Of a stretch of 64,000 nt of DNA, positions 13,501-27,500 are shown one piece after another. The notes beneath the pieces are model-generated. The model was not told the DNA's origin. It did not search any database and worked only from the letters and a program-made list of their open reading frames with translations. The translations under genes and the position numbers were made by a program. Numbering within the stretch: position 1 is the first letter of the stretch; each line of letters begins with the position of its first letter. The stretch is from Acanthacorydalis orientalis (taxonomy: Eukaryota; Arthropoda; Insecta; Megaloptera; Corydalidae), in contig CM068317.1 of the NCBI GenBank assembly GCA_034766995.1, positions 34,432,928-34,496,927 on the forward strand. Reading direction: 5' to 3'.

Positions 13501-14592
13501 TTTGATCAAACTGGAATTTTAAATCAGATTGTGTGTTATAAACAGAACATTTATAGGAGATAATATCATTATATGTGTATGTGTGTACAAATAAAGTATG
13601 CTATAAAATTGAACTTATTATTTTCATTTATACAAGATTATTATTTATTATTAATATGTTAAGGAACCTATTTTAGTTTCGAATTAACATTATTTCAATA
13701 TTAAATTAGATGATTTAAATATTGGTCTTAACAACACTTTAATGTATAAATTTTAACTTATATTATTTTAGTATTAGAACAGGCATTAAATGTAGTTGAA
13801 ATCTATGTTTTAACGTATTAAATTGAAATTTATTTATTACATTTTACATTCTTATGTGGTTTAATCTCAATATAAACTTTGATATTATCACTCTATTTGT
13901 TCGCGATTAACAATGAATTCTTTTCTTCTTTTAAAATATAATCCAAGAACAATTTTATTACTTCAATAAAGAATACTTTAATTAATGAAAGTAAGTCTCC
14001 AAATAATCTAATTTTTTCCTAAGTTATTCTTTACAGAAGATTGAACATTCTTTTATATAAGTATAATTTTTAATAAATTCCTAAACATATGTATAATATT
14101 TATGATTTTCAAAAATTATTTATTACTATTTAATGATTATTTATTAAGTTGATATTAAGATTGATGTAATTTATAAATCCAAGATTTAAATTGTATAAAT
14201 TGAGAAATACAAAAAATGTGTTAATCGGAGCATATTTCTTAAGTATTTTGAAACAAATATAAATGAGATATATCACCTAATTCAGACACTTACATTATAC
14301 AACAATGGTCAATCTGAAACTAACAAAACTTGGGGTTGTTCATCTAGCACTTCTGTGTCATTTAATCCGTCAAAAGGGACAGCTATTCTCACGAGACTAA
14401 TACAATCTCGCTCTACGTATACTTGAGGGCATTGTATTTAATTAACAACTTGTTCATGTATTTTGCAATTACAAATTAACAAATAATGAAGCAATTATAT
14501 ATATATATATATATATATATACAAATATATAACTATGTTTGTGTATTGAAAGGATAGATTTATAGTTGTTAGTAATTTGTATAGAAATTATT

Positions 14593-14670
14593 ATGCTCAG
14601 GTTGTTAGCATGACGAGTTAATCAATAAATCATAAAATCGAGTCCGGGCTTATAAGTTATGGCACCTTTC
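14593..14670 (+). other. tRNA-like remnant (possible SINE head)
   Basis: GCTCAG-GTTGTTAGCA looks like an A-box/D-arm, and TCGAGTCCGGGC about 40 nt later looks like a B-box. The T-stem 5' side is degraded and no cloverleaf with acceptor closes cleanly, so it is not an active tRNA gene. Confidence 0.25.
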
Positions 14671-15680
14671 TCCATTATCGTATTTACAGTTGACAACATT
14701 CTGAAATTATTACATTGAAAATGTAATATTCTATAAAAATAATTATTATTATTATAAATTTAATTAAGTTGAATGAAATTAAATTAACGTTCGAGATGAA
14801 TTTAAAAATTTTTTTCACAACAAGTTTTTACAAAATGTACTGTTCTAAAATCTTAAAAAAATCTTCATGTTTTATGAATAAACTCCAGAAATCATTTATA
14901 TGTCTGAATCTTATTGAGATTGCTCAACTTTCTCGACTAGTTTACATGATTCCAAATTGGTGTTTTTTTTTTAATACTCCAAACAAGACCTTTTCTTTAA
15001 TGCGTTAACAGAATCTTAATTATTGTAAATTTTGTTAAAAAACTGTACATAAACATCTATTTATCAGTGTATATATATATATATATATATGTAGATAGAT
15101 ATGTATATATATATATATATAAATACATATAATTTATTTTTAAATTTCTAATTGTTTATTGTTATTTACTCAAATATCAAAACTTATTCAAAGGAAGATA
15201 TTAAATATGCTTTTAAAAATTATGTCGGTAACAATAAACTATATTCTTTGTAAATTTCTGCTATAAATTATATGAATATTATTTAAATGGAAACAATTTT
15301 TGATTATTTATTAAAGAAAGTTTAAGAAAGAACTTGTAAAAAATTACATTTAGATGCAGACTCCAATAATATAAAATGTTGTTTTACAATGAGAAATTTT
15401 ATTGTGATGAGTCAGACGTTCATATCTTGAAATAGCACTTGTAACATTCGTCGGATGTGATTGCTATTGTTATAAAGTTTTAAACTGTCATATTGTGTAT
15501 ACATCGTTGAAGCGTTTCAAACAACTTTATATATATATATATATATATACGAATTACATTTTATATCACTGTCAGAGGTAAAGCAATGTGCATTAAGTTT
15601 TTTTTATCTGATTAATTATTTGTGTAGCATAAATTTTATTAAAAATTAAATTGTCTTTCTGCCACACCAAAGAAAAAAAT

Positions 15681-15744
<64 letters not shown>

Positions 15745-15774
15745 CGTATATATTTATGTATATATATATGTATG
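15681..15774. repeat. Compound (TA)n array
   Basis: Long TA run followed by ACGTA/TGTA-interrupted TA. Confidence 0.93.
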
Positions 15775-16243
15775 TGTTGAAAATTGGATAAAAAATTCTA
15801 TAAGAAACAAGATAAAAGAAGAAGACGTTTTAATGTATTATCGCCCTCGCACACACTTTGTTCGTATTCTAGTTCTTAAATGAAATTCATTTTTTACATG
15901 CATCTGCGTAATACGTGCTGCTTATTGTACTCATTTTAGCAATTCGAACAGATTTATTTTAAGGGTAGAGGAGGAAGAGTAATAGTCTCTTCTAAAATTG
16001 TACGTATAGAAATGCCACCCTTTATCACTATATAACTGTCAATTGTTAAACTCGAATAGAAAGTGCTTACAATAGATGTCATATAAAGTAAACTGATTTT
16101 AAATGCATGAGTCTAGGGCTGTTTTCAATATTTATGTACCTGTGTTAATGTCAATGCAACAACAATAATCTATAGTACCTTGCAATTTATAAAAAGAACG
16201 TGCTTGTCTTTTTAAGTAGCATATAGTAAATTTTATGATAAAA

Positions 16244-16250
16244 GTATATA

Positions 16251-16301
<51 letters not shown>
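16244..16301. repeat. (TA)n microsatellite
   Basis: TA run with one TTTATA interruption near 16250. Confidence 0.93.
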
Positions 16302-16305
<4 letters not shown>

Positions 16306-16764
16306 AAGTACTATTAACTTATTTATTTTAATTAAAGGCAAGAAAATATATTTTTTATAAAAATCGGTATGTCTTGAAAAACAATATTATAATTTATTTT
16401 TAATATATAAATTCTTGTATTTTAATAAGAATTATTTGTATCTTTGAATAAATTTTCTACAGTAGTTTTTATTTACTATAGTCTATTTTAAGAGAAACAA
16501 TTCGATCTCTTTTTATATAATTCTGTTCAGATATATTATCTGAAACTTACTAGTGAGGGAATGTTCTAAGTATCTCAATAAATGGCACGATTTGTATCAT
16601 TTGAAAAGGGATGATAAAAATGGATGACATCGACGTAAGCGAGTTTTTTTTGTTCATCTGTCGATTCCGAAGAACATATTCCTGCGACATGGAACGAATT
16701 TGTCACATTGATTTCTATTAGACGTACGCATTTATATCAAAATCCGATGAAATTGATTATATAA

Positions 16765-16766
<2 letters not shown>

Positions 16767-16808
<42 letters not shown>
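16767..16808. repeat. (TA)n microsatellite
   Basis: About 20 TA units ending TATGTATAA. Confidence 0.93.
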
Positions 16809-16810
<2 letters not shown>

Positions 16811-17805
16811 AAATGATATTTCTTAACTTGTATTAAAATGTAAAATTCAATACATCAATATACATGATTTTAAATTTTAAAAAGGTTGATATATTTCATA
16901 AAATTTGATTTAAAATTCATAACACATTTTCTTATATAGGAACACTTTTTCAGCAAAATTTCTGCAAATAGAGATAAAAAGCAAAGTTCGGTGTATCTTT
17001 GAGTTTAATTTAATAAACGTTTATTTTTTTTATTATGAATTAAGTTTATTTTATATTACTAGATATTAAAAAGAAAAGTTATATAAAAATATATTTAAAC
17101 AAATATAACTTTGTCGAAAATGGAAAGATTTTAATTTATTTGATAAAAAAAATAATTTCTGTTTTATTTCTTTTAATGTACTTAAGCAAATTTAAATAAT
17201 TAAATAATTATCTAATTTATAAAAAAAGAAAAAAAAGTCAGAAAAATGTATTCTTTTTATATTGTTATTTATTTTTTTCGTTAGAAATTGATTTGATAAA
17301 ATTAAAATTAAACAGGAACTTTAAATTGACATCTAACTAGAAAGTGGTGCTTCTAGTGTCTGGAATGGATACCAGGAGACAAATATTAAAAATAACCTTA
17401 TTACATTATTATTCTAATAATATATTGAGATAAAAAAATGATTCTGAATAGAAAAATATATTATTTTAGAAATATTTTCAAATTTAAATAAACTTGAATA
17501 TCTTCAACAGCTGTAGAAATAAAATACTTCGAAGAAAGCTTTTTAGTTACTGCAAATTATACTAGAAGTATCTTTTTTTAAACTGATAATCTTTAGGTTA
17601 AAGTTGAAAAATGATCTTATATTGTCATTTCTTATAGACTTCTCTGGACAAAACTAAATTCACAAAGAAGTTTTATTCTTATTTTGTTTGATTTTGTATA
17701 ATAATTCCCCAACATCTTTGCATATTTTTGTTAACAACTGTTTATAATATTAACATGTATTTATTTATATGCTTTTTATATTAATGTATTGTTACTTTGT
17801 TTCAG

Positions 17806-17846
17806 GTAAGCAAGCATTTATGAGCAAAATGTCTATTTTATAAATG
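17806..17846 (+). other. Candidate recursive splice site / 41-nt micro-exon
   Basis: A T-rich tract ends TTGTTTCAG at 17805 and is followed at once by GTAAGC (17806-17811), the composite acceptor/donor arrangement of recursive splice sites in long insect introns. A second strong donor, GTAAGT, begins at 17847, so a 41-nt exon could also be defined. TATTAATG about 25 nt upstream could be the branch site. If real, this part of the window is a plus-strand intron. Confidence 0.4.
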
Positions 17847-17897
17847 GTAAGTCTTTTTAAGACATCCATATGTATACATATTATAATGCATGTACGA

Positions 17898-17935
<38 letters not shown>

Positions 17936-17936
17936 C
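17898..17936. repeat. (CA)n-(TA)n compound microsatellite
   Basis: CA run followed directly by TA run, just downstream of the candidate recursive splice site. Confidence 0.93.
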
Positions 17937-18089
17937 TACTGACTGAACACTGTATATAGATAGGAGAAAAATTTAAGAGTTTTTTTAATCATAAAATATT
18001 CATTCGTTACTTTTTTCGAATGTAAAAATTAGTACAGTTCATTATTTTGTAAATAAATTGAATAAAATATTTTTATTATCAAAAAAATG

Positions 18090-18300
18090 GGCGGATTTAA
18101 AAAAAATATCAAATGTTCGTTATTCGTTGACAATTTGTATCTTATTCTTCCACTAACGACAACTGCAATGTGTGGAAGGAAGCCAATTAAAATCGGACCG
18201 CTCCATTGCTCACGAGTCAATAATAGAACTCGGTTTGGGATTTATTATTGACGTCACAACGTTGTTAGCTTTTGTTCTTTACAACAATTAATAGAATTGT
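18090..18300. other. GC-richer block with 10-bp inverted repeat
   Basis: GTCAATAATA (18216-18225) and TATTATTGAC (18243-18252) are perfect inverse copies 17 bp apart. The surrounding 200 bp are less AT-rich than the flanks. Candidate regulatory block; no coding evidence. Confidence 0.35.
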
Positions 18301-18591
18301 TTGCTTAGAGGGTATCTATTATGTGGATGGATCCAAAATACAGCATATGTGAATGTGTAAAAAGGAACGTACAACATATGATGATAGATAAAACGAAAAT
18401 GATAACACAAGTACATTTCTTTTTATTTTTCTGATAACGTTTTACTCTATATTGTGCTACAAAAGATTCAAGAACAATGCTTGCCTCTTTCATTTAAAAA
18501 CTTACTTGGAGAAACTTTATGATTATGATGATTGTTATCTTTTTTGTAGCTCTGCTTTATCTAGAAGTTTTTATTTTTATTTTATAGGTAA

Positions 18592-18592
<1 letters not shown>

Positions 18593-18628
<36 letters not shown>

Positions 18629-18670
18629 ATACACACATACACTATATATGTGTATATATATGTGCATAGA
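18593..18670. repeat. (CA)n-(TA)n compound microsatellite
   Basis: CA run, then TA, then mixed ACACAT/TATATG. It explains the overlapping openings on both strands here. Confidence 0.92.
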
Positions 18671-20033
18671 TATATGCGAATGGTGTTCCAATAAACGCCA
18701 GCATTTGATAAAAAGTTTCAAAAAATAGCGCTGAAAAAGAATTATAAAGAAATAAATATATTGTTCAATATTTGTCTTAATAAATGATTGATTCATATAT
18801 ATAAAAAAAATACATTTTTGATTAGAGTAGTTAAAAGTATTCTTCATTTCATAAATAGTATTTTCAACTATAAAACGGAATGTAATTTATGAAACTGTGA
18901 CTAAATTCACTTTTATAACTGACTTTTTAACTGACTACACATCTTACATATTTGTAAACAAAATATTTCTATTATTAGTTATTGATCACTTTTGATTGTT
19001 GCTTATGAACATTTCAATGGAAATATCACTATAATATGTGACTAGTATGATTTTCATTTATTACCACAGATCAAAACTTATATGTTTTCCTTATTTATAT
19101 GTAATGATTTTATGTGATTTTATTTTTGCATCATTAACGATAGTTTATCTATTTAGAATATTGGTTTAATATTTTTATTAGCAAAATTTTGTCTTGAAAA
19201 CTTAATTTTTTTTCACTTTTTTTTACCATGAATAATTTACTTTTAAAAATAAACCAAAACACATCTTATTATTGATATCTCTCTTAATATGAACTCTGAT
19301 ATGTGTCCTGAAGATCACATTCGTGTTTATTTCCGCCATGATCAATTTTGAATTGTTTCGTCCTCAGATAGATTTTGAACTTATACTTCAAGCTCTATCT
19401 TATGATTAAAATTTCGAAATTGGCCGTAGAAGAAAGAAATTTGTACATGATTTTTGATCTACAGGATTCCTATATAATGAACGACCAGTATACTGGAAAA
19501 TAACTCACTAATTTTTTTAACTCACTAACTTACAATTGCAAAAATGTTTCTTGCTACCCCATGATATCTTCCAATGCTAACAAATGTTATATACTATAAT
19601 AATGATTTTTTAAAAGAATAAAATAAGTTTTATAAATTTGCATCAATCGAAGAATTTACTTATAACAGTCTATAAAAAATATTTAATTACATTTACGGAA
19701 CTGTAATCTTGTATCGATGTAGGCAGGTGAAATAAAAATAATTAGAGATAAAAGTATAGGTATGCGTTTAATAATTTAATTTAAAAATTCTAAAATTACA
19801 TACTTGTGCTCTGAAGATAATAGAATCACTATCAAAAATGTATTAAATAAACAATGTATTAATAGAAGAGTATAATGGTTAAGAAAATATTATTTTACTT
19901 AGTTAACTGATATATTTGTGAAAGAAATTTGGGAAGGATTGTTATAGGTTTACTATTTTTATCTTAAAACAACATTTAAGAAAATTGTTTTAAAAAAAGA
20001 TGATAAGTGATCAATTTTTATTTTAATAAACTG

Positions 20034-20061
20034 TATATATACATATATATATATATGGATA

Positions 20062-20133
<72 letters not shown>
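20034..20133. repeat. Interrupted (TA)n array
   Basis: About 100 bp of TA with TACA and TGGA interruptions. Confidence 0.95.
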
Positions 20134-20137
<4 letters not shown>

Positions 20138-20610
20138 TTATTATATAGTAAAAGTTAAAGAATGAAAACCGTCCAAACTCATTTATAAAAAAAACTAGAA
20201 TCTTTGTGTAAGTCTATTACTTTTTATTCGAGTCGTATTTTCTTTGCTGAATAAAAAGTTCTTACTCATTTCAAGTCATAAGGTAGTGCGAAATATAATG
20301 GCATTACAACTTTTTAACATTAATTACAACTGAGAAGGAGAAAAACAATTTATGTGTATGGTTTATACTTAACGAAACAAACGAATATATTATAATAATA
20401 TAGTCAAGTTAAATCCACAAATTTATTGAAGTATAGTGTAATTAGCAATCTTGCAACGTTGTTATTTAGAGTTAAGCACATTTAGAACTTTTAGACATAC
20501 ATTAAGATTAAATTTACTTAATACGAGAGTTCAAGGAACGCGTAAATTATTACATGTTGAATAAAATTTAAACAAACTTATTTTTGAATTTACATTCATT
20601 CATATTTACG

Positions 20611-20655
<45 letters not shown>
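20611..20655. repeat. (TA)n microsatellite
   Basis: About 22 pure TA units. Confidence 0.95.
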
Positions 20656-20658
<3 letters not shown>

Positions 20659-20798
20659 GTTTTTAAACCAGTAAAAATGCTAATATATTCATTTGTGCCT
20701 AAAATTAATAAGTTTTCTTATTACTATAATTGCTTTTCTGTTATAATACATGCGAACCGCCAATTATCAGCAACATAATTTATTTTCCACCTAATTAT

Positions 20799-20802
<4 letters not shown>

Positions 20803-20859
<57 letters not shown>
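20803..20859. repeat. (TA)n microsatellite
   Basis: About 28 pure TA units. Confidence 0.95.
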
Positions 20860-20862
<3 letters not shown>

Positions 20863-21916
20863 TTCAACATTTTTAAATTAAAGTTGAATAAACATCGTCC
20901 AAACTGATCGAAAATATACTGCTTTTTTTAATTTTTAGTTTGCTGTAGTTAAAATGATATTAATTTTCACAAATTAAATATTTTTATTTAAATTTTTGTT
21001 ACATGTATTATATTTTTATAATTGAAATTTCTTAAAGAAAAATAAGTAAATAAGAAGTTATAATAATTCAAGTACTTTAAATTAATACATTAAGTGTCAA
21101 TTATTTTAATTTTCGTTTCTATGATAAATTTTCTAGGAAAATATATTAGAAAACTTTGTTTTCTTAAATGTACAAAAGTATTTAATCAGTGATTCTGAAC
21201 TCAAGTAAACATAACTTATTTTTAATAAAAATGTATATATCATTTTTTATTCACATGGAATTAATTTCATTTGTAACATTTATAGGGTCCTTTTAGGATC
21301 CAAGTAGTGCCTACATTTTGAAAAAATATATTTTTTGGTTAAAATAGTAAACAAGATAAATACATCATAGATAGTGTAAGTAAATATTCTATAATTATTT
21401 GTGTAAATATGATTCATACAAATAACAGTTATCACAATAGCTACGGATATTTATTTGTTTTAACTTTTTTATAATACCTTTTTTCCTAATAAATATATTT
21501 AATAAGAACTTTTCATTTCATGACATTGTGTTATTTAATTTAATTTTAAATTTATTAAATTTACAGTAGTATTCATTTTATGGAAGCAGTACTCACATTA
21601 TATGACAGTAGTACGTCGTCATAAATATTTAGATCAAACGCAGCTTGCATAACGGTATTGCCACGAAAACCTATAAATTTATAACAGCTATGAAATTTAA
21701 TTTTTTAAATATGATTTTTTTGTTTTTTTATATTTAAAATATTTGATAATGTTTAAGAATATTATTTTAAAGCATCAACAAAATTAAAAAAAGAACTTTA
21801 AATCATGTTCTGCATTACTAGAAGCTAGAAATTTTAAAAATTTAAATCAAGGAAAAACTTTAAATATTAAAATGAGAAGTGTGAAGTAATTTTAAATATG
21901 AATATGCACAAAGACA

Positions 21917-21934
21917 TCTCTCTTACTCTCTCTT

Positions 21935-22020
<86 letters not shown>
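21917..22020. repeat. (CT)n-(TA)n compound microsatellite
   Basis: CT-rich run, then TA, with a short TTTTA break near 21967. Confidence 0.95.
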
Positions 22021-22022
<2 letters not shown>

Positions 22023-22147
22023 TGTATGTATATTTATAAACTTACGTATGTGACGTAAATGTGAAAATATGTGAGATAATAACACTTAAAGCAAAAATAA
22101 AATAATATATAAAAATAATTTTGGGTTAACTATTTTAATATTAAAAA

Positions 22148-22183
22148 AATTAAAGTATTTGTAATAATACAAATACTTTAATT
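22148..22183. repeat. Perfect 16-bp inverted repeat
   Basis: Arms 22148-22163 and 22168-22183 (AATTAAAGTATTTGTA and its complement) are separated by ATAA. It would form a tight hairpin. Confidence 0.9.
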
Positions 22184-22619
22184 CTTATTTATAACAAATG
22201 TAGACAAAAATATTTCCTGAAACACATTAACTTTTAAAGATAACACCCTAACAGTCATTTAAATTTGAAACAAATCAAAAAAAATATAAAAAAATTTTTC
22301 TCTATCTTATAAATAGAACGTTGGTACTTAATAGGCGTAGGGTTTTATAATTGAAAGTAATTTTTAGTATTAAAACTATTATTGTTTTAATAAATATATT
22401 ATTTGAATTTTGAAATTAATTATAAATAAAAAAAAACATAAAATAGAACAAACATAATTTTATAATTTTTGAATCTAAAAATGCTTTATAGTAACTTTTC
22501 TTCTATGTAACTCTCTTGCTTGCAATAATTTTAATTAAAATTCAATGAAATTTGATGAAAAAGAAAACGCAAATCACGTTTATAATATACGATAGAGAAA
22601 TTTTTAAGGAAAAACTAAA

Positions 22620-22830
22620 ATAAAATGACCGAAAAGATCAATCGAACGACCTTTATGTGCACGAAAGGGAATCGAAGCAAAGGGTCAAAACGACGACGTC
22701 GCATAATCTAGGGCCAAGGGATCGGTGATGTATGATTCGATAGCCGTGTGTCCTTTATCACAGTCCTCCGTGAAGATTCACAAAGTTTTTCAGTGTCAGC
22801 TGTCTGATAAAACAAAGTGGAACATTTTTA
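22620..22830. promoter_or_regulatory. CG-richer candidate regulatory block
   Basis: Non-repetitive and CpG-containing (CGACGACGTCGC near 22692) in otherwise very AT-rich DNA. CAGCTG lies next to TGATAA around 22800. No ORF. Function inferred only from composition. Confidence 0.3.
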
Positions 22831-23397
22831 AGTAAGTGGTAGGAAAAGATTGAGTGTATGAAAACGGTTACATGTTTATTGTGACGGTGGACAAGTTCGA
22901 ATTGTAAAAAAATAGATATTAAGCTGTTTTAACGATTTATACACAGCGGAGTTCCTATTTATTCTGGTTGTAATATTTGTTTTGTATGTTTTTTTTATAC
23001 CTAAGTAGTACGATAGATTATATGTTTCTTAATAGACAAATATTCTATATTATATTTAGCGTGTTTCAAACATGTACGTACCATTAAAACAGAACAATCC
23101 CTCTTAAGCTAATAAACCAAAACAAACTATTATAATTATGTTTGCATCACTCGGTTTCCCCTTGTAGTGAAATTTAAATATTTAATGTGTTTTTCTAACC
23201 AACCATGCAATGAGCCAACAAATAGATCCAAGCTGGCTATTTGGGTTCAAAAAGCAGCTACTGATTAAGCCAATATATTGAATAATTGATTGAGTGTACG
23301 TTTGTAATAATCAGAGTGCTTTCAAGGGATTTTTGTCGATGTCGGAAAGTAACATACTTTTGTTAACTATGTAGTTACACTACATATATGTGAATAC

Positions 23398-23440
<43 letters not shown>
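23398..23440. repeat. (TA)n microsatellite
   Basis: CATACATA passing into about 19 TA units. Confidence 0.93.
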
Positions 23441-23443
<3 letters not shown>

Positions 23444-24360
23444 GTAGATATGTGAATTATAAAGGTATTCTTATACATGAAAATTTATTATTTCCAAACA
23501 TAAAAATAATATTAAATATTTAAAACATACGAATATTTTGAATTTAATGTGAAATAAAAAAAAATCATTTTCCATAAGTAACTATCTATTTGAATGTATG
23601 AATAATTTTAATATTTTTACAGTTTTGATTTTATTTTGAATTTTTTAATATAATAATATCAAAATAATTAAAAGAGCAATAGAAATCCATTTAAAACTGT
23701 TCGAATAATCTTTTAAATAATTGTAGAGTAATCATAAGTTTAATCAAAAATGAATATAAAATTGAAAATATTCTAATAAAAACGTATTTAATTGTATTAA
23801 TAAATAAAATATATAAAAGAAATAATATCAGGATAAAAATTAACTGCATTATTTCAAGTATACCAAATTTATTAGTTCATGAAATTATTACATCTAATAT
23901 TATTAATAAAATAGTATTAGATTTGTTATTTATATTCTTTCTTAAATACTTACCAAAGACAATAACAGTACCTATTAATATATAATGTCAAAAATTATGT
24001 ATATTATTTATCAAAATTATGTTTCAAATTTGCTAACAAATACTTGATGAAATAGGTTTAATCATAAATTTTGTTTTTATTCCTTCAATTTTATCTCATC
24101 AATCTATTTTCATATATTTTATGCATATTTGTATATTTACATATTTTAGAATTTAGATTTATACTAAAAATAGAAATATCATTTTTTAATTAAAATATTA
24201 AACATTTATCTTAAATATCATCAATTTTATTCAGTAAAATAATAATCAAAATAATCATATTTCATTAAAATTTATTCAGTTATTAGAAATATTATTTGAT
24301 ATAACACAAATCTATTAAGACAAATATCTACTTTCTATATCTCATGTTTCGTTGAACATT

Positions 24361-24368
24361 TGTGTGTG

Positions 24369-24412
<44 letters not shown>

Positions 24413-24447
24413 TATACATATATGTATATTATATATATATATATATA

Positions 24448-24540
<93 letters not shown>

Positions 24541-24542
24541 CA
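24361..24542. repeat. Longest (TA)n array of the window
   Basis: About 180 bp of TA with GCATA, ATGTA and ATTATA interruptions. It produces four overlapping Tyr-Ile openings on both strands, none of them genes. Confidence 0.96.
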
Positions 24543-27500
24543 CGCATACATACATTCATACACACTTGTGTTTATATGCATGTATCAACGCCTTGCTTTA
24601 TACTTATGTTCTAAGTTATAAAAAATTTTATTGAAAATCTATAAGATGAACCAGTTTTGGTGTCATATTTTAGCAACCGGATGTCAAATTGAATTCAATC
24701 GAAGAGACCTGAATACACGATGCTGAAAAACTGTTTTATTAAAAAAATACATTCTCTTATCTTGTTCCGTAATATATAGATTTGTTCTTAAGATCAATAT
24801 ACATGCGTATATATATATATATATATATATATATTGTAATATACACATTCAATCTGAAATTTCTAGATCTGATATTGTGATGTCATATTTTAAAATATCA
24901 CACTTCAAAAATAACAAATATAAATATTACTTGTCCCTAGTTTTCAAAATTTTTGAATGTTACTTATATTAAAAAAAAATAATTTATTATTTTTGATACA
25001 TTTATTTATGTTTTTACTGTTGCTTCTATATTCTTCTGTAAATTTTATTTTTATCTTCTTTGAGAAACTTACTTGCTTATTTTTTATTTATTTCTTATAA
25101 GCATGGTAACTATTAATTCTTTAGTAATGTATATAAAATTATTTGTTTATTTTATAAAACACACTAAAATATTTTAATTTCCGAAAATAGAGGTTGTTTG
25201 CTATAATTCTATATTTGAATATTTTTCTGATTTTGAATTTTTGTTCAATGAAAACACTGAGTATTTAATTTATATAAAAATTGCTCGTATTCCGTTAGAA
25301 AAACATTCTAATCTGAGTAGTGTGTACAAAATTTGCAAATAAATTATATAAATTAATAATAATCATTATTCGTCACATTAACTATGTGTAATTCGTAATT
25401 AATAAATTAATAATATTTTATAATTAACACTTTTTGTACATTCACACTCTGAAGATGAACATCGAAATATAATTAAATTAAAATCAAAATTGATAGTAAA
25501 AAATAATTTAATCCTTTAAAAAAATAAACAAAATTATTATTGTATGAGGTGTTATTAATTTTTAAATTTTTATACTAAAAATTTTTTTCTTGCGACTATT
25601 TGTTCTAACAATATTAAAGATACGATTAATTAATTGAATCATTTGGATGAGAATGGTTACTTTCGAAAGAAAACTAAATTAGATGTCACATTTTCTCGTT
25701 TTAGTATCTTTCTGAAATCAAAAATTATCTAAAAATTATACCTTTTTAATTATATTTAATTATTAAATTAATTCTTATTTTATTAATAGAGAGTATGTAG
25801 GTAAACTATTAAAAACTAGCTAATAAATAATCAATTTATTATCAGCTTGTCATTAAAATTAAGTAAAGGATGGCAGATGCAATATATTTTTAGATTACAC
25901 ACACTATGTACTTGTTTATTTATAAAAAGAAACTTTCTCTTCAATTATTAACGTTTATAAATAAACTAAAATATGAAATGAGTAATTCTTAAAGAATCAA
26001 TTCACGGCAGATACATTGAACAATATGTTTATTCAGCTGTAGATTTTAAACAAATACATTAAAACTTTCTATTTTATGTCAATGACTGGACAATATTTTG
26101 GAAACTATTTTCTTTTATTTTTCTCTGAGATGTTAACGAATTAAAAATGTATGTATTTCAAGAAAATTTTGTTATCGTTGAAAATTAAATTACGAACTAG
26201 CTTTCAATTTACATTTTAATTTTAGAAAAATATTATTATGTCGAAGTTGAATATTAAACTCTGCTAAGTATTTGCATATTGAAATATATGTATATTTAAA
26301 GAATACAAAATTATTTCATTTACTATGCATCATTCGATATAAAAATTAAATAATAATTTATTAAATATTATTCAACAGAAATGTCAGTAAAATTTTACAT
26401 TTTTCCAGTCCACTGTATATGTGTATATATATATATATATATAATGTATGTGTATATGTGTTTACATTTCCTTACGATTGTCGATTCCAATAGCAGGGCT
26501 GTAGAACAATTCAGCGTAACAAATAATTTATATTGTTAATGCAAAAGCAACCATAATAGAATCAGTGGCAGCTGGTGCATATATCCCGAGGTCAAATTGC
26601 TCAAAGATAGCCCTTGACAGAGCGTCATGAAAACAAACTAAAGGGAAAGTATGTATTGATATCGATCCCTTATGTGGTACAGAAATATTAAATATTTTAA
26701 AGTAGATATTGCCTGTTGTATGTATACATTTTTTATAAAACGTGCTTGCTGTTTAAATATAGCAGTTGTGATTGATGAACAGGTGTTTTCATAAATAAAT
26801 GTAATTAGTTTCTTTTTGTTCTGTTCAAATTCGAAATGAGTTTCATTATTCATAACAGTTACTTCAATTATTATCATTTTTAGATTCATTTTTTAGTGTC
26901 AGTGTAAATCGTTTGACATTTGATAACTGTTTATTGATTTAATGTCGGTTGAGTCTTTCGAGGACATATTTTGTGCTGAATTTGTCGTAATTTGTATTTT
27001 TTGATTTAAATTTAATCAAAATGTTTTCTTATTATTTTTATCTGTAACGAAATGGTTCTCTTATTTATTTATATCAATAACTTTTTATACAAATATCTTC
27101 TTTAATTTGAAACATTTTATTAGCATTACTATGTTTCAAAAATACTCTATTTATTTTGATTGAACATACACCTTTTTCAAGTAAAAATAAATTAAAAACT
27201 ACAATATACTCGTATGAAAGATGATAAAAAATATTAACAAAGATGAAACTTTGTCAAGTAAAAGAAAGAATATGTGTAATATAACAAATCTTAAGCAGTT
27301 TCTTCTCGTACTGTACGTGACAATAAATGTGATCTCCAACCGCTGAATTCTAGAATTATTTTCATACATACATGTTAATAGAGTCCATTGTTTATTGATT
27401 TAAAGGATTTATTTATTAAATTATATTTCATTCACTAATTAAAGTGTTAAATATTATGTTATTTGTCTTTTATAATTTCATTTTTATGATGAAATTATTA

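Larger units (their letters stand above)
12927..17785. other. AT-rich non-coding stretch
   Basis: TA tracts at 12995-13023, 14496-14521, 15070-15121 and 15529-15549, plus those listed. GC-richer patches lie at 13190-13500 (with a 72-codon opening of no recognised family), 14290-14440 and 16620-16740. No domain or splice structure is recognised. Confidence 0.55.
18671..22600. other. AT-rich non-coding stretch
   Basis: Contains three long TA arrays and the 16-bp palindrome listed separately. A mildly GC-richer patch at 19290-19500 has no ORF. No gene is recognised. Confidence 0.6.

Noticed and set aside
18570..18595. TTTTATAG followed by GTAAAC, another possible acceptor/donor composite
   Set aside because: The donor half is weak and the sequence runs straight into a CA repeat; chance occurrence is likely.
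24335..24634. Four overlapping ORFs of 76-90 codons on both strands
   Set aside because: They are readings of a (TA)n array (alternating Tyr and Ile) and carry no coding signal.
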